A DNA stretch of 64,000 nt, from contig JAOANR010000008.1 in NCBI GenBank assembly GCA_030278955.1, forward strand, positions 38,882,148 to 38,946,147, in the 5' to 3' direction. The notes under the pieces were generated by a model that searched no databases, was not told the origin of the DNA, and was given only the letters and a program-made list of their open reading frames with translations. Of this stretch, positions 1-12,389 are shown piece by piece. Made by a program: the position numbers and the translations under genes. Numbering within the stretch: the first letter of the stretch is position 1; the number at the start of each line of letters is the position of its first letter. This stretch comes from Hygrophila difformis. Its lineage: Eukaryota > Streptophyta > Magnoliopsida > Lamiales > Acanthaceae.

Positions 1-320
1 AATGGAGATATCAGGAAGCACAGGCAGTCAGCTCAAAGGCTAGGAATGTGGATGTTGCTGCTATCTTTGTCGTTGTTGTTGCTGCAGGATGTGGATACTT
101 CTCTGTGAAGGTTGTTGCTGTTGATTTATGCCGCTGCAGCACGTATGGGGTTGAGACGGATTGGCAAGTTTTGGCATGGGAGGTGTATGTTTGATCACTG
201 TAGTTAGATATTTATTTTTGCCTCCCCGTTTCTATGGAGATTGACTCCTAAATTTCTACACTGTATTACATCACTTGGTATTTCAGTGGAATAAAATTGC
301 CATTTCCTAAAAAAAAAAAC
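1..320 (+). mobile_element. Possible 3' tail of a LINE or retrocopy
   Basis: No credible reading frame is seen. The stretch is rich in GCTGCT/GTTGTT words and ends with an AATAAA-containing segment (about 290-295) and a run of A at about 309-319. This is what the 3' end of a polyadenylated, reverse-transcribed element looks like. The 5' part lies outside the window, so the family cannot be named. A 3' UTR of a host gene is the alternative. Confidence 0.35.
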
Positions 321-850
321 ACTTCTTTTCTATCGGATGTGTTTTTGGCAGAAGCAAAAATTAAAAAAAGAAAAAAAAACACATGTCCAGAAGCTAATCA
401 AAACGAAGCCTAAATATTCCACTTATATAGTGGACAAAACAACAACCAACTAAAGAGATAATTTACCTGAAATTGAACAACCATATAAAGTAAAATATAT
501 CCAGAATGAAGGTCTCCCCATAACCCAAAATAACAAAATCAGTCATACAAGGAGAAGTAAATTTGTTACCAAACCAATCCTACATGTGATATACATTTCA
601 AATATTACAAGATCCACTTAACAACAACCAAATGAGCCTTTTCGAGGATTGTGCATATTCACAACATTACAAGACCTTAATCAGGCATCATGCGAACCAT
701 TATTGCATACATTATATAAATGTTAATTTTAAACATGACCAGATAACCCAAATACACCGGTCAACCTAACATTATCAAATTTGAGTATGGTATTTTTGGT
801 TATATCGAAAAATAGATCAATCCGAACCCGACCAGAAATTTTTTAGATTT
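321..850. other. AT-rich stretch with no recognised feature
   Basis: No coding potential, terminal repeats or structural RNA is visible. The right edge (840-850) carries the sequence TTTTTAGATTT, which recurs at 9142-9152 and probably marks the target duplication of the neighbouring LINE. Confidence 0.5.
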
Positions 851-1425
851 TTTTTGCGCAACAGCCTTAGAAGGCTAGTGAAGTGCAACAAAAAGAAAAG
901 AAAATAAAAGAAAGCGTGAGTAGAAGACCCACGAACAGCAAAATCTACAACTGGCCTCGGGGAAACCAAGCACTGGTTGCGTCTGCTGCAAAGAGGCCTC
1001 TTACATCATCCGGGGGAAAGGCACAGGTCGTATATGTAACACCCCGGTTTTTGGTCACCCAGGTCGGGATGTCACCGCCACACCTCCTTAGTAAGACATG
1101 GTTTCTCCGGCTTACTAAAGAGATGCAAGGCTAGGTATTTCAGTATTTAAAAGCATTTAAAACATTTGCAAACAACCCATACAATATAGTCTCGAAAATA
1201 ATAATATCATAGCGCAGCGGAAATAGTATTTAAGTATAGTATTGCAGCGGAAATGTAAATACGACCAACATGGTCAAAACACGGGTTAAACAGGCCCGTT
1301 TATTCTAATGTCTAATGCAAGAATTTAAATAATAAAGTTTGCAAAAATATGGTTCCCCCATGCATGAATGTGCTCATGATCATTCCACATACTCTGTAAG
1401 GAAAAAGGAAAATAGAATGGTTTGG

Positions 1426-1442
1426 TCAGCACAACTTGCTGA
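1426..1442 (-). other. Conserved LTR stem-loop (solo LTR copy)
   Basis: TCAGCA and TGCTGA pair around a 5-nt loop, about 390 nt from the LTR 3' end. The flanks match those of the equivalent hairpins in Gypsy-2 (37588-37604) and Gypsy-1 (53348-53367), while the stem bases differ in a compensated way. Confidence 0.55.
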
Positions 1443-2956
1443 GTAAGTTAACACATGCATGATCGTAGGGTTTAAAAGCCATTAATTTAATATTTACATA
1501 AAAGCATGATAATATTCATAAATAATTTAAATGAAGCCACAATTAATTTAAATAAAGCATTTAATAATTTAAAGAACAACAATTAAAATATTTAACTATC
1601 CCCATTACTCCCAAGATTTAGTATTTCAAGAACAACAATTAACTATCTCGTCAATTTAGCCGGAAACCGGCGGCCGCAGCCGTATCTGCCATACCCAGTA
1701 TCACTCCGGAGCCTCGAGAAACCCATAAGGATATTCACGAGAGTGTAGGCCATATATCTCATGCCGTTTTGGCAACATATCTCAAATATTTCGCGCGGGG
1801 TCACCATCGTCCATATAGGCACGAAGTGAATCGTTAGGAGGGCACCCTGCAGAGCACTCACCCCCTAATTTTAAAGATCAAGTTTGTAAAGGGGATTTCC
1901 TAATTTCCAGATTTCATATAATTATTTCAAAGAGTCTTCTACTCGTTTAAACCTTAAAGGCTAGTTTCACCGTTTCAACAAGATTTCAAGATTTGACTCG
2001 GTCAACCACCGTTTACTCTAAAATTCAGTAAAAATCGAGTTTAATTCCAAAAATTCTGAAATTTCACCACTGACTCAAAAACATCGAGATGAACAATTTT
2101 TGTGTTTTAACTTTTTCAATCCGAGTTACCGAAACAGGTCAAATACATCAATTTTCGTCATAACATTAATCTGTCCGAATTTCGTGTACAGCAGTTCAAG
2201 ATTATCAAGATCTAACATAGCAAATCAACTCCAAACTTAATGAAAGTTTACAGAGACCTTCTTAAGACATTTATCTACAACTTTCATGTTCGGCCAAAGA
2301 TCTAAATCGGTCTAGAACTAATGTCAAAAATGTGATCAAGATCGGACCTAAGTTCTGTCAAGAATTTCAAGATCCAATTCCAAGCAGTTCGGATTCGGTT
2401 GGTTTTCACATATCAAATCGTCTCTAAAAATTCTGAAAATTTTACAGTAAATAGATCTAAGCCTTAGGAACGTTCTTCGTGTTTTAAGTTTTTCCGTTTG
2501 AAGTCTTTTTAAGGTTCGGAAAAATTCGTCAAAACTATTGCGCTGGTAGAAACATTCAATGACAGATTTACGAAAGATTTGTTTAAACTTTTAGGTTTGA
2601 ATGTTTTAGTTACTCCCAAAACCATGTAAGTATTAACTTACAGATTTGTAGATATCCGGGATCGTCTATTTCGAAGGCGTGGCTTCCAGTCCTCCGTCTA
2701 TCCTCTCCGTTCGTCGGGTTTTACGTTCTAGATCCGATTCGGGGCGTAGAAAGAAAAATAAGAAGGTTAGGATTCGTTTTCGAATCAAAACATAAGAGAC
2801 GAATGGATCGGAACTTACCACGACATTTAGGAGACTCTGATTTCGTCCAAATCAGTCTCGCCTTGGTTTCGTGCCTCCGACGACTCCGGAATTAGGGTTT
2901 TCGGACGTATAGAGAGTTGTAGGGTTTTGGAAAAGTATTCGGGGCTTTTAAGAGGT

Positions 2957-2967
2957 CTTATTTATAG
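2957..2967 (-). promoter_or_regulatory. Likely LTR TATA box (solo LTR)
   Basis: CTATAAATAAG on the minus strand lies about 580 nt into the LTR. The same motif occurs at the matching place in the Gypsy-2 LTR. It would direct initiation about 30 nt further in. Inferred from motif and conservation only. Confidence 0.5.
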
Positions 2968-5900
2968 TTAAACAAGACCTAGGGACGTCCAAGGTCTGCC
3001 CCTAGGAGTCTTGAGCGGAACGGTGTTCAACCAAAGCCGGAAAATCCGGATTCGGGCGAGAAAATCTCGCACGGGCGAATCTGTCCGACGGCGCGGTCGT
3101 GGCGCGGCGATTCCCCTTTGACCGTGCGGCCACCGCGCGACACTCGCCTGGACTTCGGTCCGGGCGGGTCGTGCGATCCGTCGTGCCTTTCCTCCTCTCT
3201 TTCGGACTTCTATCCCTCTATGCTCCTGTATTCCGATTTTCGGGGTATCTTCGGGTTTCTACTTTCTCTCTAAATTTTTACTCGGGTCTAATTGGATGTT
3301 TGGACTCGAATCCTTGAGTTCATTGGTGTCGGGTTTCGGTGTACAATTTACTTATCCTTAATCAATTCTTTTTATTTAATTAAATTCCTTTAATTCCTTT
3401 TTAAGTTAAATCTCATTTCTCATTTCCTTATCTTCATTTATTTATTTATTTGCTGGATTTATTTATTTATGGTATTTATGTTATTTATTGTTTATTTATT
3501 TAATTATTTTTTTATTTTATGTTGGAAAATTCCCGGGTATTACAGTATAGCATAAGTCACTCTCGGCTCCCATGCGAGCAAGACAATCCGCCACAAAGCT
3601 CCCCTCTCGCAAAATATGCCCAAAATGACATCTTTGGAAAGAAGCACACAATTCGTCAATTTTGAATAGATAAGCAGCAAGGGCATGACTTCGACTTGGA
3701 GGAGAATTAGCTGGACAACTTTCAGCAAATCACTCAGACAATATATAGCATTAATCCCTAACTCCTTAGCTAGCTCAAGACCACTCAACACCCCTGCCAA
3801 CTCCGCATGCAGGACCGAAAATTTTCCAAGAAATCCAGAAACCCCACCCAACCAATGTCCAGAGTGCTCCCTAACCACCGCTCCAAACCCCGCCCTCGAA
3901 CGATCCTCCAATCGAGAGCCGTCGGAGTGCAAAACACATTTTTCCATTTCCCCATATTCCAACACACCCTACGGAGAATAGGACTATGCACGACCTGTCT
4001 CCTCTTGGCCCTACCAAGCTTCTCTTGCAAGTGAGATATTTGACGGACGAAGGCTTGTTGTTGCAAGTGAGAACCTTGGAAAACTCTTCGACACCGTTCA
4101 CGCCAAATACACCGGATGACTGTAGTAAAGATTTCACCAAATGTTTTGAACATAGCAGAAAAACTGAATTTGATATGAGGCGTATCCATAGTAGCAAGGT
4201 CTGATAGAATCACGACACGAATCATCCTTTAAAGCGGCTGCACCCCGGCACAGTAAAATAAGCAATGTCCCCAAGTTTTCCTCTCAACTCCACAATTGAT
4301 ACACAACGGGCTTCGGGCAAGGTTGCGATGAAAACGAAGTTCATTACAGGGAATGGATGATGGGCTCAACAGCCATAAAAAGAGGCAAATCTTATTTGGA
4401 AATAATTAACTCCAGAGTCATCTCCAACCCGTCGACTGGAGCCGATCTCCTAGCAAATACTTGTAGCCTGTTCGAGTATAATAGGCACCATCCAAGTTAA
4501 GTTTCCACTGCCACCCATCCCTTAAATCAGCATGTATCCGTGGGGGAGGGTAAAGCATAATCTAACGCCGAACAAGCTTAGGAATGAAAGAACGAACAGA
4601 TGATAGATCCCACCACATGCTCCTTAACAATATCCTTAACCCTCAAACCCCTATCACACGTTTCCACAAAGGGAAGACAAGGTCCCAACACCCTACCATT
4701 AAGCCATCTTGAGAACGAAAGTGAATTTTCACCAATGGCTACTCGATATTCATAGCCTCCAAATAACCGAAATAGCATTCAGTGAATAATACGCCAAGTA
4801 AAGGATCCAGCCGCGGGAAGAGAATCCAAATCCTTCCGCATATGATAATATTTTTTCCAGAGTTCACGAACCCACAACTTGTCTCGGTCTTGGAATAAAT
4901 CATGTCCCAGCTTGCCAAGAACAGCTGTGTTACAAAGACGAGCTTTCCGAAGCCCCAAACCACCCTCACTCCTAGGGGCAGCAATATTATCCTAATTAAC
5001 ATGATTCAAACCCTTACCTCTACGATCTTTCTAGACCAAATTCCTAATGCGTTTATCAATATTCTTGCAAATAGATTTAGGCATATTTGCATGTAGTATG
5101 AGGGAATGGCAGCTAGAACATGTCGAGCGAGAGTCAGCCAGCCAGCTTTGTTGAGGAGCCTCATGGCCAGCATGAGATTCTGCTATCCATATGTTCAAGG
5201 ATATGATAGTAAGTTGCAGCTTGTACTCGACCATGATGCACAGGGAATCCCAAGTATTTTCCAAAATGAGTCGTAAAGGGAATAGACAACATTTCTGTGA
5301 ACCATTGCTTTTCAACCAAAGTAACACATTTGGACGCGAAAGCCTGGGATTTAAAGGTGTTCACATGGAGACTAGATCGCAAGGCAAAACTCTGGAGTGT
5401 ACATGCTAGACAATTTAAGCTATGGTCATTCACAACAGTGCATAACAACAAATCATCGGCAAAAAGCAAATGCGATATCCCATCACTAGCAGGGCTCAAT
5501 CGAATGGGATCCCAACGTTCCGCTTCAACTTCATGACAAATGGCAACAGAAGACCGTTCCATTACAATATTGAATAAGTTGGGGGAGACTGGATCACCCT
5601 GACGTAATCCTCATTAAGGGCGAAAATCCTCAAAGGACTCCCAATTCCATAGAAGAGAAAATGAAGGTGAACTGATGCACGTCATAATAATTTTACAAAG
5701 AGCTGCTGGAAGTCCCATTTGATACATGCATTACTCCAAGAAAAACCACCTCACATTGTCGTAGGCCTTCTCCAAGTCGATCCTAACCACAATGTCTTTG
5801 ACCCTGGAGTTGGACTGAGACAAATCATAAACAAGCTCATGTAATAAAATAGCAGTGTCCATCGTTCCCCTACGAGGAATAAATGCTGATTGCAATGGAG

Positions 5901-7789
5901 AGATATAATTTTCCATAATTGGTCTCAAACAATTAACTATTACCTTGGAAATAAATTTATGTGCCACATTACAAAGGGTAATGGATCTAACGTGACAGAA
6001 GTTGGAAGGCACAGAGAACTAAGGGATTAAACAGATGAAAGCCCTTGCCAACAAAGGATCAAAGGTGCTAGTGTTGAAGGCTTTGCGAACCACCTCAACA
6101 ATGCTATCACCAACCTGAGGCCAATATTCCGCATAAAAGGCTGCCGGGTAGCCATCTGGTCCAGGGGCAGCGAACGTTTTGAATTTTTTAAGGGCAACTT
6201 TTACCTTCTCATTTAGAACCTCCTCATGCTGCAGATTCAATCCCATCTGTGTCAAAGATGGTAATGGTGGAAAAGATTCACCCATTGGAACTGTAGCACC
6301 ATTAGAGAAAAGCCTAATGAAGAATTGACATGCCGAGGTCTAGAAAAGACTGATCAGCACACCACGAACCATCCTCCAGATAAAGTCCATGCACTTTCTG
6401 GCGGTGGTGACGCATTTTAGCCTGGGCATGAAAAAAACTTCGACTTGCGATCTCCTATTTGAATCCAACTCTCACGAGCCCTTTGGAACCAAAAGAACTC
6501 TTCATGTTCAAGTATTTCCTGGTACTCCCTTTGAAGTCGTTTTCCAAGGAGATATGCCAAATAGAATCCACACAAGTTAGAAATGCATCAAGACCCAATA
6601 ATCTCCGATGGATCTTTTTCTTTCTATTTTTAAGCTTGCGGATGTCAGACTGGCAGTGTTGGACAAAGAGGGATTGTAGCTGCTGAAGTCGGTCAACTAG
6701 AGAACCTGCTCCCCCCAAGTACCACTAACCAGATCTTGATATCTTGGATTTGAGCCCAATATAGCCTCCCAACGGAAGGGTTTTGTAGCAGGCTGTGGTG
6801 AAGCCTCCCCACAAAGGAGAAGAATGGGGCATTGTCCGAGTTTGTCCTTGGCAGATTGAGAATGTGGCCATTAGGGAAGAGGTTAATCCATGCAAGACTG
6901 GCGATACTCCGATCCAGCATTTCTTCGATAAATTGAACTTGGTTTGCTTGGCGAAACCATGTGAAAGAAGAACCTTCTGTACGCACATTAAAGAGAGCAC
7001 AAGCAGTTAAACAACCCCAAAACTCATCCGCTCTATTTGGCAAATAAGCCCCTCCAAGGACCTCCGAAGGTGCAAGCACCTCATTCCAATCCCCCATGGG
7101 AAATCATGGCCGAGAGACATGTTGTGCTAGCTGCTGGAGGTACTCCCAATCATATTTACGTCGCTAATAATTAGGGTGACAGTACGCAGCAGTGCAAAAC
7201 CAAATAGTATCTTTCTCGGTAGTAGAAAATATTAAGAATCGCTCTCCTTCATCCACTATATCATAGGTAAAGGTTGAGCCCGACTGTCCAAGGATCCATA
7301 GACTACCGGAACATCCCACTGACTCTTGTAGAAATAAAGGGTAGTAACCCAGGTTGTAAACAAAATTACGTGCCGGATTGAATAACCCTTGAGGTTCGAA
7401 GATAAAAACTAATGATGGCTTACGAAGCCTAACATACTGAGACAAACAACGGAGAGCGCAAGAGTTCATCAACCCCCAAACATTCCATGCAAAAATTGAG
7501 AAACCAGCAAACACAGACATAAGATAATGGGAGAAGGTCAGTCTGAAACCCTAACCACCCAACCCTGCATGAAACACAGCAGCCATAACTTACGAGGTCC
7601 CAGAGACCTCCAGATCCATCTCATGAACCCTCGGCGAAGAAGATTCATTGGCGTCCGGTCTGTCATGGGTATCAGTATCCTTTGATATGCTGCATACACC
7701 ATTCGCAGCATTAGGTAATTCACTAACCTGGTCATGTTGCAAAGAAAGTGTTGGTTGGGCCGGATCCTCGACCTCCTGAACGTCAACCC

Positions 7790-9125
7790 TTATTCGCTTA
7801 AGCTCATTAACAGAGTTGGGCCGCGAAGTGACCTTATCCCTATCTGACCGAGTTCTATGTGATAAATATATATATATATATATATATTTGGCCCACGACC
7901 ATTAGGGGCACTTGGCCCAGGATCAATTCCAGGTCGTGACTTAAATTTAAAAATCCCACCCTTGTCGTTTCTAGATTTAGTCTGTGCAAAAGAGGACACA
8001 TGATGTCGTGGGGGTCCAGCATTCTTCCGAGGTTTGCGTGATTGTTGAATGATCATCCACTCCCCAATATACAAATTAGGCCCATCCAGATTCCCTGCAT
8101 CACTAGGCCCATCAACTTGGGTTTTCTTATCTTTTGGCACCACCTCAACGTGGGGTTCTTTATCTCTTCTGACACCACATCAACGTGGGGTTCCCTAGCT
8201 TTTGACACCACATCGACGCAGGGTCCCTTACCTGTCTTCTTCACAGCAACTGCCTTCCCTCAATCATGCATGGATGGAGTAATTGTAACATCTGGAACTG
8301 CCTTTGCATTCGCCAGCGGCTGAATGCGATCCGCGCATCGATCTTGAGGATGGCCATATCGACCACAACACATGCACACCAAGTGCAAACCCTCATAGGC
8401 AATTTTGATAATTTTACCTTTGACATCAATATGTCCAAGGAGAGGCTCATCAAGGTTTAGTTCAACACACACTCGCGTGTATCGCCCACGGGATATAGCA
8501 AGTGTGTTCCGATCAACTTTCATGGTAACACCCAGAGCTGAGGCAATAAGTCGGATTTCACGTTCTTTGTAGAAGGTCGGCTTAAGTCCCGGGAATAGAA
8601 CCCACGTCTGAATGGTGTTCACCTTGGTATATTCAGGATCAAAATCAGGGGTCGATCGCATCACCGCTAAGCAGTGGTTAAAGATTAGCCATAGCCATCC
8701 AGTCAGTAGAAGCCCTTGTGCGATCTACCTCAAGTTCAAATTTCGCCACAAAACAACCATATCCAACGTCTAGGAGTTCGAATTTGCCACCAGGCTTCCA
8801 ATTCCGCATAAGGAATTCCTTCATAGTCGCACAACCAACAGAAATCCCAAGACCTTTTAATTACAAGGGCATCCATCCATGGTCCATAAAGGTCTTTAAG
8901 TAGAAAGGGTGCAAAACGAATCTTGGGACAGTGTTTATGAATTCCATTTCGATCTATAGTAGCCAACTTAGCCTTCAGAAGATCATCAGAAGCTAATTCA
9001 GAGACCGGAGGCACGACAGGCCCTCCCATTAATAGCATCACAATAGGACAGAGGAGGATGATGCCTCCATTGACTGCAGAACCCGGAGGGTGATCAGGAG
9101 GATCAGTAGCAGGAGAAAACGACAT
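7790..9125 (-). pseudogene. LINE-A ORF1, nucleic-acid-binding protein, broken
   Basis: The likely start is the ATG at 9125 (protein begins MSFSPATDPPDHPP), about 16 bases inside the inferred 5' end, a short leader typical of such elements. Conserved tryptophan-rich segments near 8740-8800 and the following block (8664-8400) match the DUF4283 layout of plant LINE ORF1. A CCHC knuckle (CMCCGRYGHPQDRC) lies near 8340-8380. The protein would bind the element RNA. A frameshift near 8700 and a TA microsatellite at about 7863-7888 break the frame. Its C-terminal part is read only in fragments. Confidence 0.65.
7863..7888. repeat. (TA)n microsatellite inside LINE-A ORF1
   Basis: About a dozen TA units interrupt the LINE-A ORF1 frame. 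A simple repeat with no other structure. Confidence 0.85.
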
Positions 9126-9308
9126 TAGAGAAAACTTTTTCTTTTTAGATTTGGGTTGGTATGATAAGAACATAATAATTCGATAAACCGCTAGTGACTC
9201 AATATGTCTAAAATCTAGTCATCTACTTATTTGGGATAATTAAGAAGTCCAAATAATTAAAAAAAAAAAATCAACCCATTTTGGCATTTGTCCAGTGGAA
9301 CTCTCTAT

Positions 9309-9374
<66 letters not shown>

Positions 9375-9415
9375 CTATATAATATATCTATATCTATATC
9401 TATATAATATATAAA
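9309..9415. repeat. (TAA)n microsatellite followed by TATATC repeats
   Basis: About 22 TAA units run to roughly 9374. Variable TATATCTA units follow to about 9415. This is a simple repeat, likely length-variable between individuals. Confidence 0.95.
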
Positions 9416-9425
9416 AAAATATCTC

Positions 9426-9505
9426 TTATGAACAGTATCCTACTCTTATGAACAGTAACCTATCAATTCTCTCTCACAAAAATCCTCTTATGAACAGTAA
9501 CCTAC
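9426..9505. repeat. Short repeat CTTATGAACAGTA, three copies
   Basis: CTTATGAACAGTA followed by TCCTAC or ACCTA occurs three times within 80 bp. It lies between the microsatellite and the 441-bp tandem duplication. No function is suggested by the sequence. Confidence 0.7.
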
Positions 9506-9555
9506 TTATTTCCCAAACATTCACTTTCTGCACGCAATCCAATACACATGTCTAA

Positions 9556-10438
9556 TCTATATAATAAATCCTGAATACTTTTTTGCATGTGCAGACTGTA
9601 TTGTCCTTATTAAATATAACTGATTCTTTTTAATCTTTAGGGTTTTATCAGTAATTATACCACCATTTTATAATCAATGGCTACAATTAATCCACATCAT
9701 CGCTGATTAATCGCTGACTAATTCCAACTCACCTTGCACGTCATCAATATCTATATTTAGAAAATAAATCTAACTATTAATATAATAAAATCTTGAGAAA
9801 ATCTCCATATATATTTTAAGAATATATAAAAAAAATTTATGACACTTAAAATATATAAACTGATTAAAACTATATAATATAAATTATTTGTTTGTATATA
9901 TATTTTAATAAATATTATTATAATATTATTAAATAAATTTAATTTAGGTTAAATTTATGTCTACAAGTATAATCCTATATCAACATAAGGAATATATCTA
10001 TATAATAAATTCTAAATACTTTTTGGTCTGTGCAGACTGTATTGTCCTTATTAAATATAACTGATTCTTTTTAATCTTTAGGATTTTATCAGTAATTATA
10101 CCACTATTTTATAATCAAGGGCTACAATTAATCCACACCATCGCTGATTAATCGCTGACTATTTCCAACTCACCTTGCACGTCATCAATATCTATATATA
10201 GAAAATAAATCTAACTATAAATATAATAAAATCTTGAGAAAATCTCCATATATATTTTAGAAAGATATAAAAAATTTTTTTACGACACTTAAAATATATA
10301 AATTGATTAAAACTATATAATATAAATTATTTGTTTGTATATATATTTTAATAACTATTATTATAATATTATTAAATAAATTTAATTTAGGTTAAATTTA
10401 TGTCTACAAGTATAATCCTATATCAACATAAGGAATAT
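9556..10438 (+). repeat. 441-bp tandem duplication with Helitron-like 5' ends
   Basis: Two near-identical units begin at 9556 and 9997. Each starts TCTATATAATAAAT after an A, and both contain GCAGACTGTATTGTCC exactly 441 bp apart. Starting TC after a host A matches plant Helitron 5' termini. A diverged relative of the same start is found at 17896. No Helitron 3' hairpin and CTAG end is found directly after them, so these are either truncated 5' ends or an internal tandem repeat of a larger element. Confidence 0.6.
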
Positions 10439-11040
10439 AATAACCTTATTTTAAAATAAAAATACTTCATTAAAAAATATATTGAATTTAAAAAATTTAG
10501 TGAACTATAAAATTAATGAAAGTTTAATTCTCATGTCTTTATAAGGCTTAATTTTCAAAATTTAATTTCACAAATACAATTTTGATAAACTAAAAAATAT
10601 AAAAGAAAATGTAAGTATGTGTTTTTTTAATTATAGTAAATATACTTATCATTTCAAATATTAAGAAATATAAAATTATATAATATTAATTATTTGATTG
10701 TATATATAATAATATTTCGTAAAGATTGATATTTATAATATTATTAAATAAATTTATATAGTTTTAAAATGTGTAAATAATTAAAATATAATTTTATAAA
10801 TATAAGGAATTTAACAATTAACATCATAGATTTCAAACATTATTAATTAATGATAATATATTTTTAATATAAATATTTCATTAAAATATATATGAAATAA
10901 TTAAATTTTTAAATTTTAATCAATTATAACAAATTTAATCAAATTTTTGTCATGAGTTTTTTATATCGGGTCTAATTTTGAAATTTGGTCTCATAAATAT
11001 AAGTTTGATGAACAAAATAATATAAAGGAAAACTAAGTAT
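10439..11040. other. Very AT-rich stretch with no recognised gene
   Basis: No reading frame, inverted termini or known repeat is identified. Base composition matches the preceding duplication, so it may be the continuation of the same AT-rich element. Confidence 0.5.
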
Positions 11041-11720
11041 TATTAACAAACACTTTTTTGAGAAGAAAAGAATTTATATAGCTGGGCAAAAAGAATCAAG
11101 TCCAAGTACAAAATAGAATACAACCACCAGAAAATCGAAAGACAACAAATGGACGCCATACACATTTTAGCAGAACAGTACAAGCAAAGAAAGAAAAACT
11201 GACACGAGGTCAAGACCATAAAACTCAACCAAAACAAAACAGCAAGCAGCAGCATCAATCCATGGTCATGTTACGGCACCATGAGGGCAACATCAATAGC
11301 CATCACATGATGACATTAGCAGCATAAGACCGGTCTTGAGGCCAACCAGCAAAATACCTCAGAAGAGCAATTCAAGCAGCAGAATTACACGCATCATCTA
11401 TACTGCAAACCACAACAGCAACTCTCCACTACGTAAACATGGCTTTCCTGATAATCTATCAGCTGTCCTTGGCCACTTTCTTTGATGTTTCTATATTCAC
11501 TCACTCTCAAGAAAGAGAGGCAGCAAAAAAAGATAGCAGAAAAACCCTCAAGTGATGAAACATAATGACAATCCCAAAAACTTGCTTCAAAATCATATCC
11601 CCTGCGCAATAAATTCAGTCCGATGCACCAAAACAAGGGGGCAAAAAAAGCAAATGGATCCACGGCACGGGTGAAAGAGCAAAGACAGGCTGATGGGAAA
11701 AGAGAGCACTATCTACAACA
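11041..11720 (-). mobile_element. Possible 5'-truncated LINE 3' region
   Basis: On the minus strand this stretch is rich in GCTGCT and TTTG words. It ends with a TATATAAATTC segment and a short A-run near 11052, like the 3' UTR and tail of plant LINEs. Two short minus-strand frames (11394-11663, 11043-11258) look non-conserved. No catalytic motif is visible, so the call rests on composition and the tail. Confidence 0.3.
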
Positions 11721-11896
11721 TAGACACACTACAATTCAAAACATGTTGCAATAAGATGGGACCAACACATTGAATCTCAATACCCTGCTACAAGATATGT
11801 CAAAAAGGTACCAAGTAGATCCCTCAATGCTGGCTATACACTCTACCCAAATACTCTCTCAGAATAGTACAAATAATATATGAAAAAATTAATACT

Positions 11897-12250
11897 TGTT
11901 GAACAACACGTGAATGTCTACCGAATTTATTACTCCTGCCTAACTTATCACTCCTAGCAAATTTATTTGGCTAAGTTTATACATTGTAATATTAAATTGA
12001 AGGGGTATCTGATGGTTTGCCTATAAAGGCTACCAATTATTGTACATAATGTATTCAAGAAATGAAAAGCAATTCCTACATCTTTTAATTATTTTACTCT
12101 TGAGATTTGTCTATTCTCTGTCCAGTTTCCATATTCCATTTCCACTACTTTCCTTCGTTTGAGCTAATAGTTACATAATTATTACTATCCATACTCATAC
12201 GCCTATACACATATATATTACCTCACCCATATTAATATACTATCACAACA
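11897..12250 (+). repeat. Copia-1 5' LTR
   Basis: 354 bp with TG...CA ends, directly repeated at 17150-17502. It carries the promoter and start of the element RNA by analogy with other LTRs. No clear TATA box is singled out. Confidence 0.93.
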
Positions 12251-12268
12251 CGCGTTATCAGCACGAGT
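12251..12268 (+). promoter_or_regulatory. Copia-1 primer-binding region
   Basis: CGCGTTATCAGCACGAG begins right after the 5' LTR, where a tRNA primes minus-strand DNA synthesis. This TTATCAGCACGA form is common just inside plant Copia LTRs. The exact tRNA is not determined. Confidence 0.6.
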
Positions 12269-12389
12269 AGAGTCTGCCCGGATTACCAGAATAGGAGGTA
12301 TAATTTCTTATTCCAAAATTTTCAATAAGATTATGGCTAACCTTGCAAAGCATGAATTTGCTCCCTTAACCGTTGAATGAATCAATTAT

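Larger units (their letters stand above)
1035..3544 (-). mobile_element. Solo LTR of a Ty3/Gypsy chromovirus-type element
   Basis: The segment starts TGTAACACCCCGG and ends GGGTATTACA. It is flanked by the perfect 5-bp duplication GTATA at 1030-1034 and 3545-3549. It is 2510 bp, the same length as the Gypsy-2 LTR at 37207-39716, and shares terminal and internal blocks with it. The strand is set from Gypsy-2, where the primer-binding site lies next to the TGTAACACC end. No internal region or second LTR is present, so this is a product of LTR-LTR recombination. It sits inside LINE-A and is therefore younger than that element. Confidence 0.92.
945..7520 (-). pseudogene. LINE-A ORF2 (endonuclease, reverse transcriptase, RNase H), broken
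   Basis: This would be the replication enzyme of LINE-A, nicking target DNA and copying the RNA into the nick. The minus-strand frame opens near 7520 with an AP-endonuclease start (FSIFAWNVWG). It continues through a GDWNEV segment near 7090 and a reverse transcriptase beginning with APGPDGYPAAFY near 6170. The palm motif RIDLEKAYDNVRW lies near 5750, and LLFADDLLLC, the catalytic FADD box, lies near 5470. A C-terminal RNase H (LHSDGS near 3925) follows. Frame changes and stops separate these pieces. The RNase H end is cut by the solo LTR at 3545 and resumes left of 1030, ending at a TAG at 945-947. The open pieces across the join read as one RNase H tail. Confidence 0.75.
851..9141 (-). mobile_element. 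LINE-A: L1-like non-LTR retrotransposon, decayed, split by a solo LTR
   Basis: Read on the minus strand, this holds an ORF1 with a DUF4283-type region and a CCHC knuckle, followed by an ORF2 with endonuclease, reverse transcriptase and RNase H. Those domains and their order define plant L1 elements. The 3' end is an A-run (T-run at 848-855 on plus). The 11-base sequence TTTTTAGATTT flanks both ends (840-850 and 9142-9152) and is a likely but AT-rich target duplication. Without the inserted LTR the element is about 5.8 kb, a usual full length. Many stops and frameshifts indicate an old, dead copy. Confidence 0.8.

Noticed and set aside
3099..3317. 72-residue plus-strand frame
   Set aside because: It falls inside the solo LTR across its GC-rich block and is not conserved as protein in the Gypsy-2 LTR.
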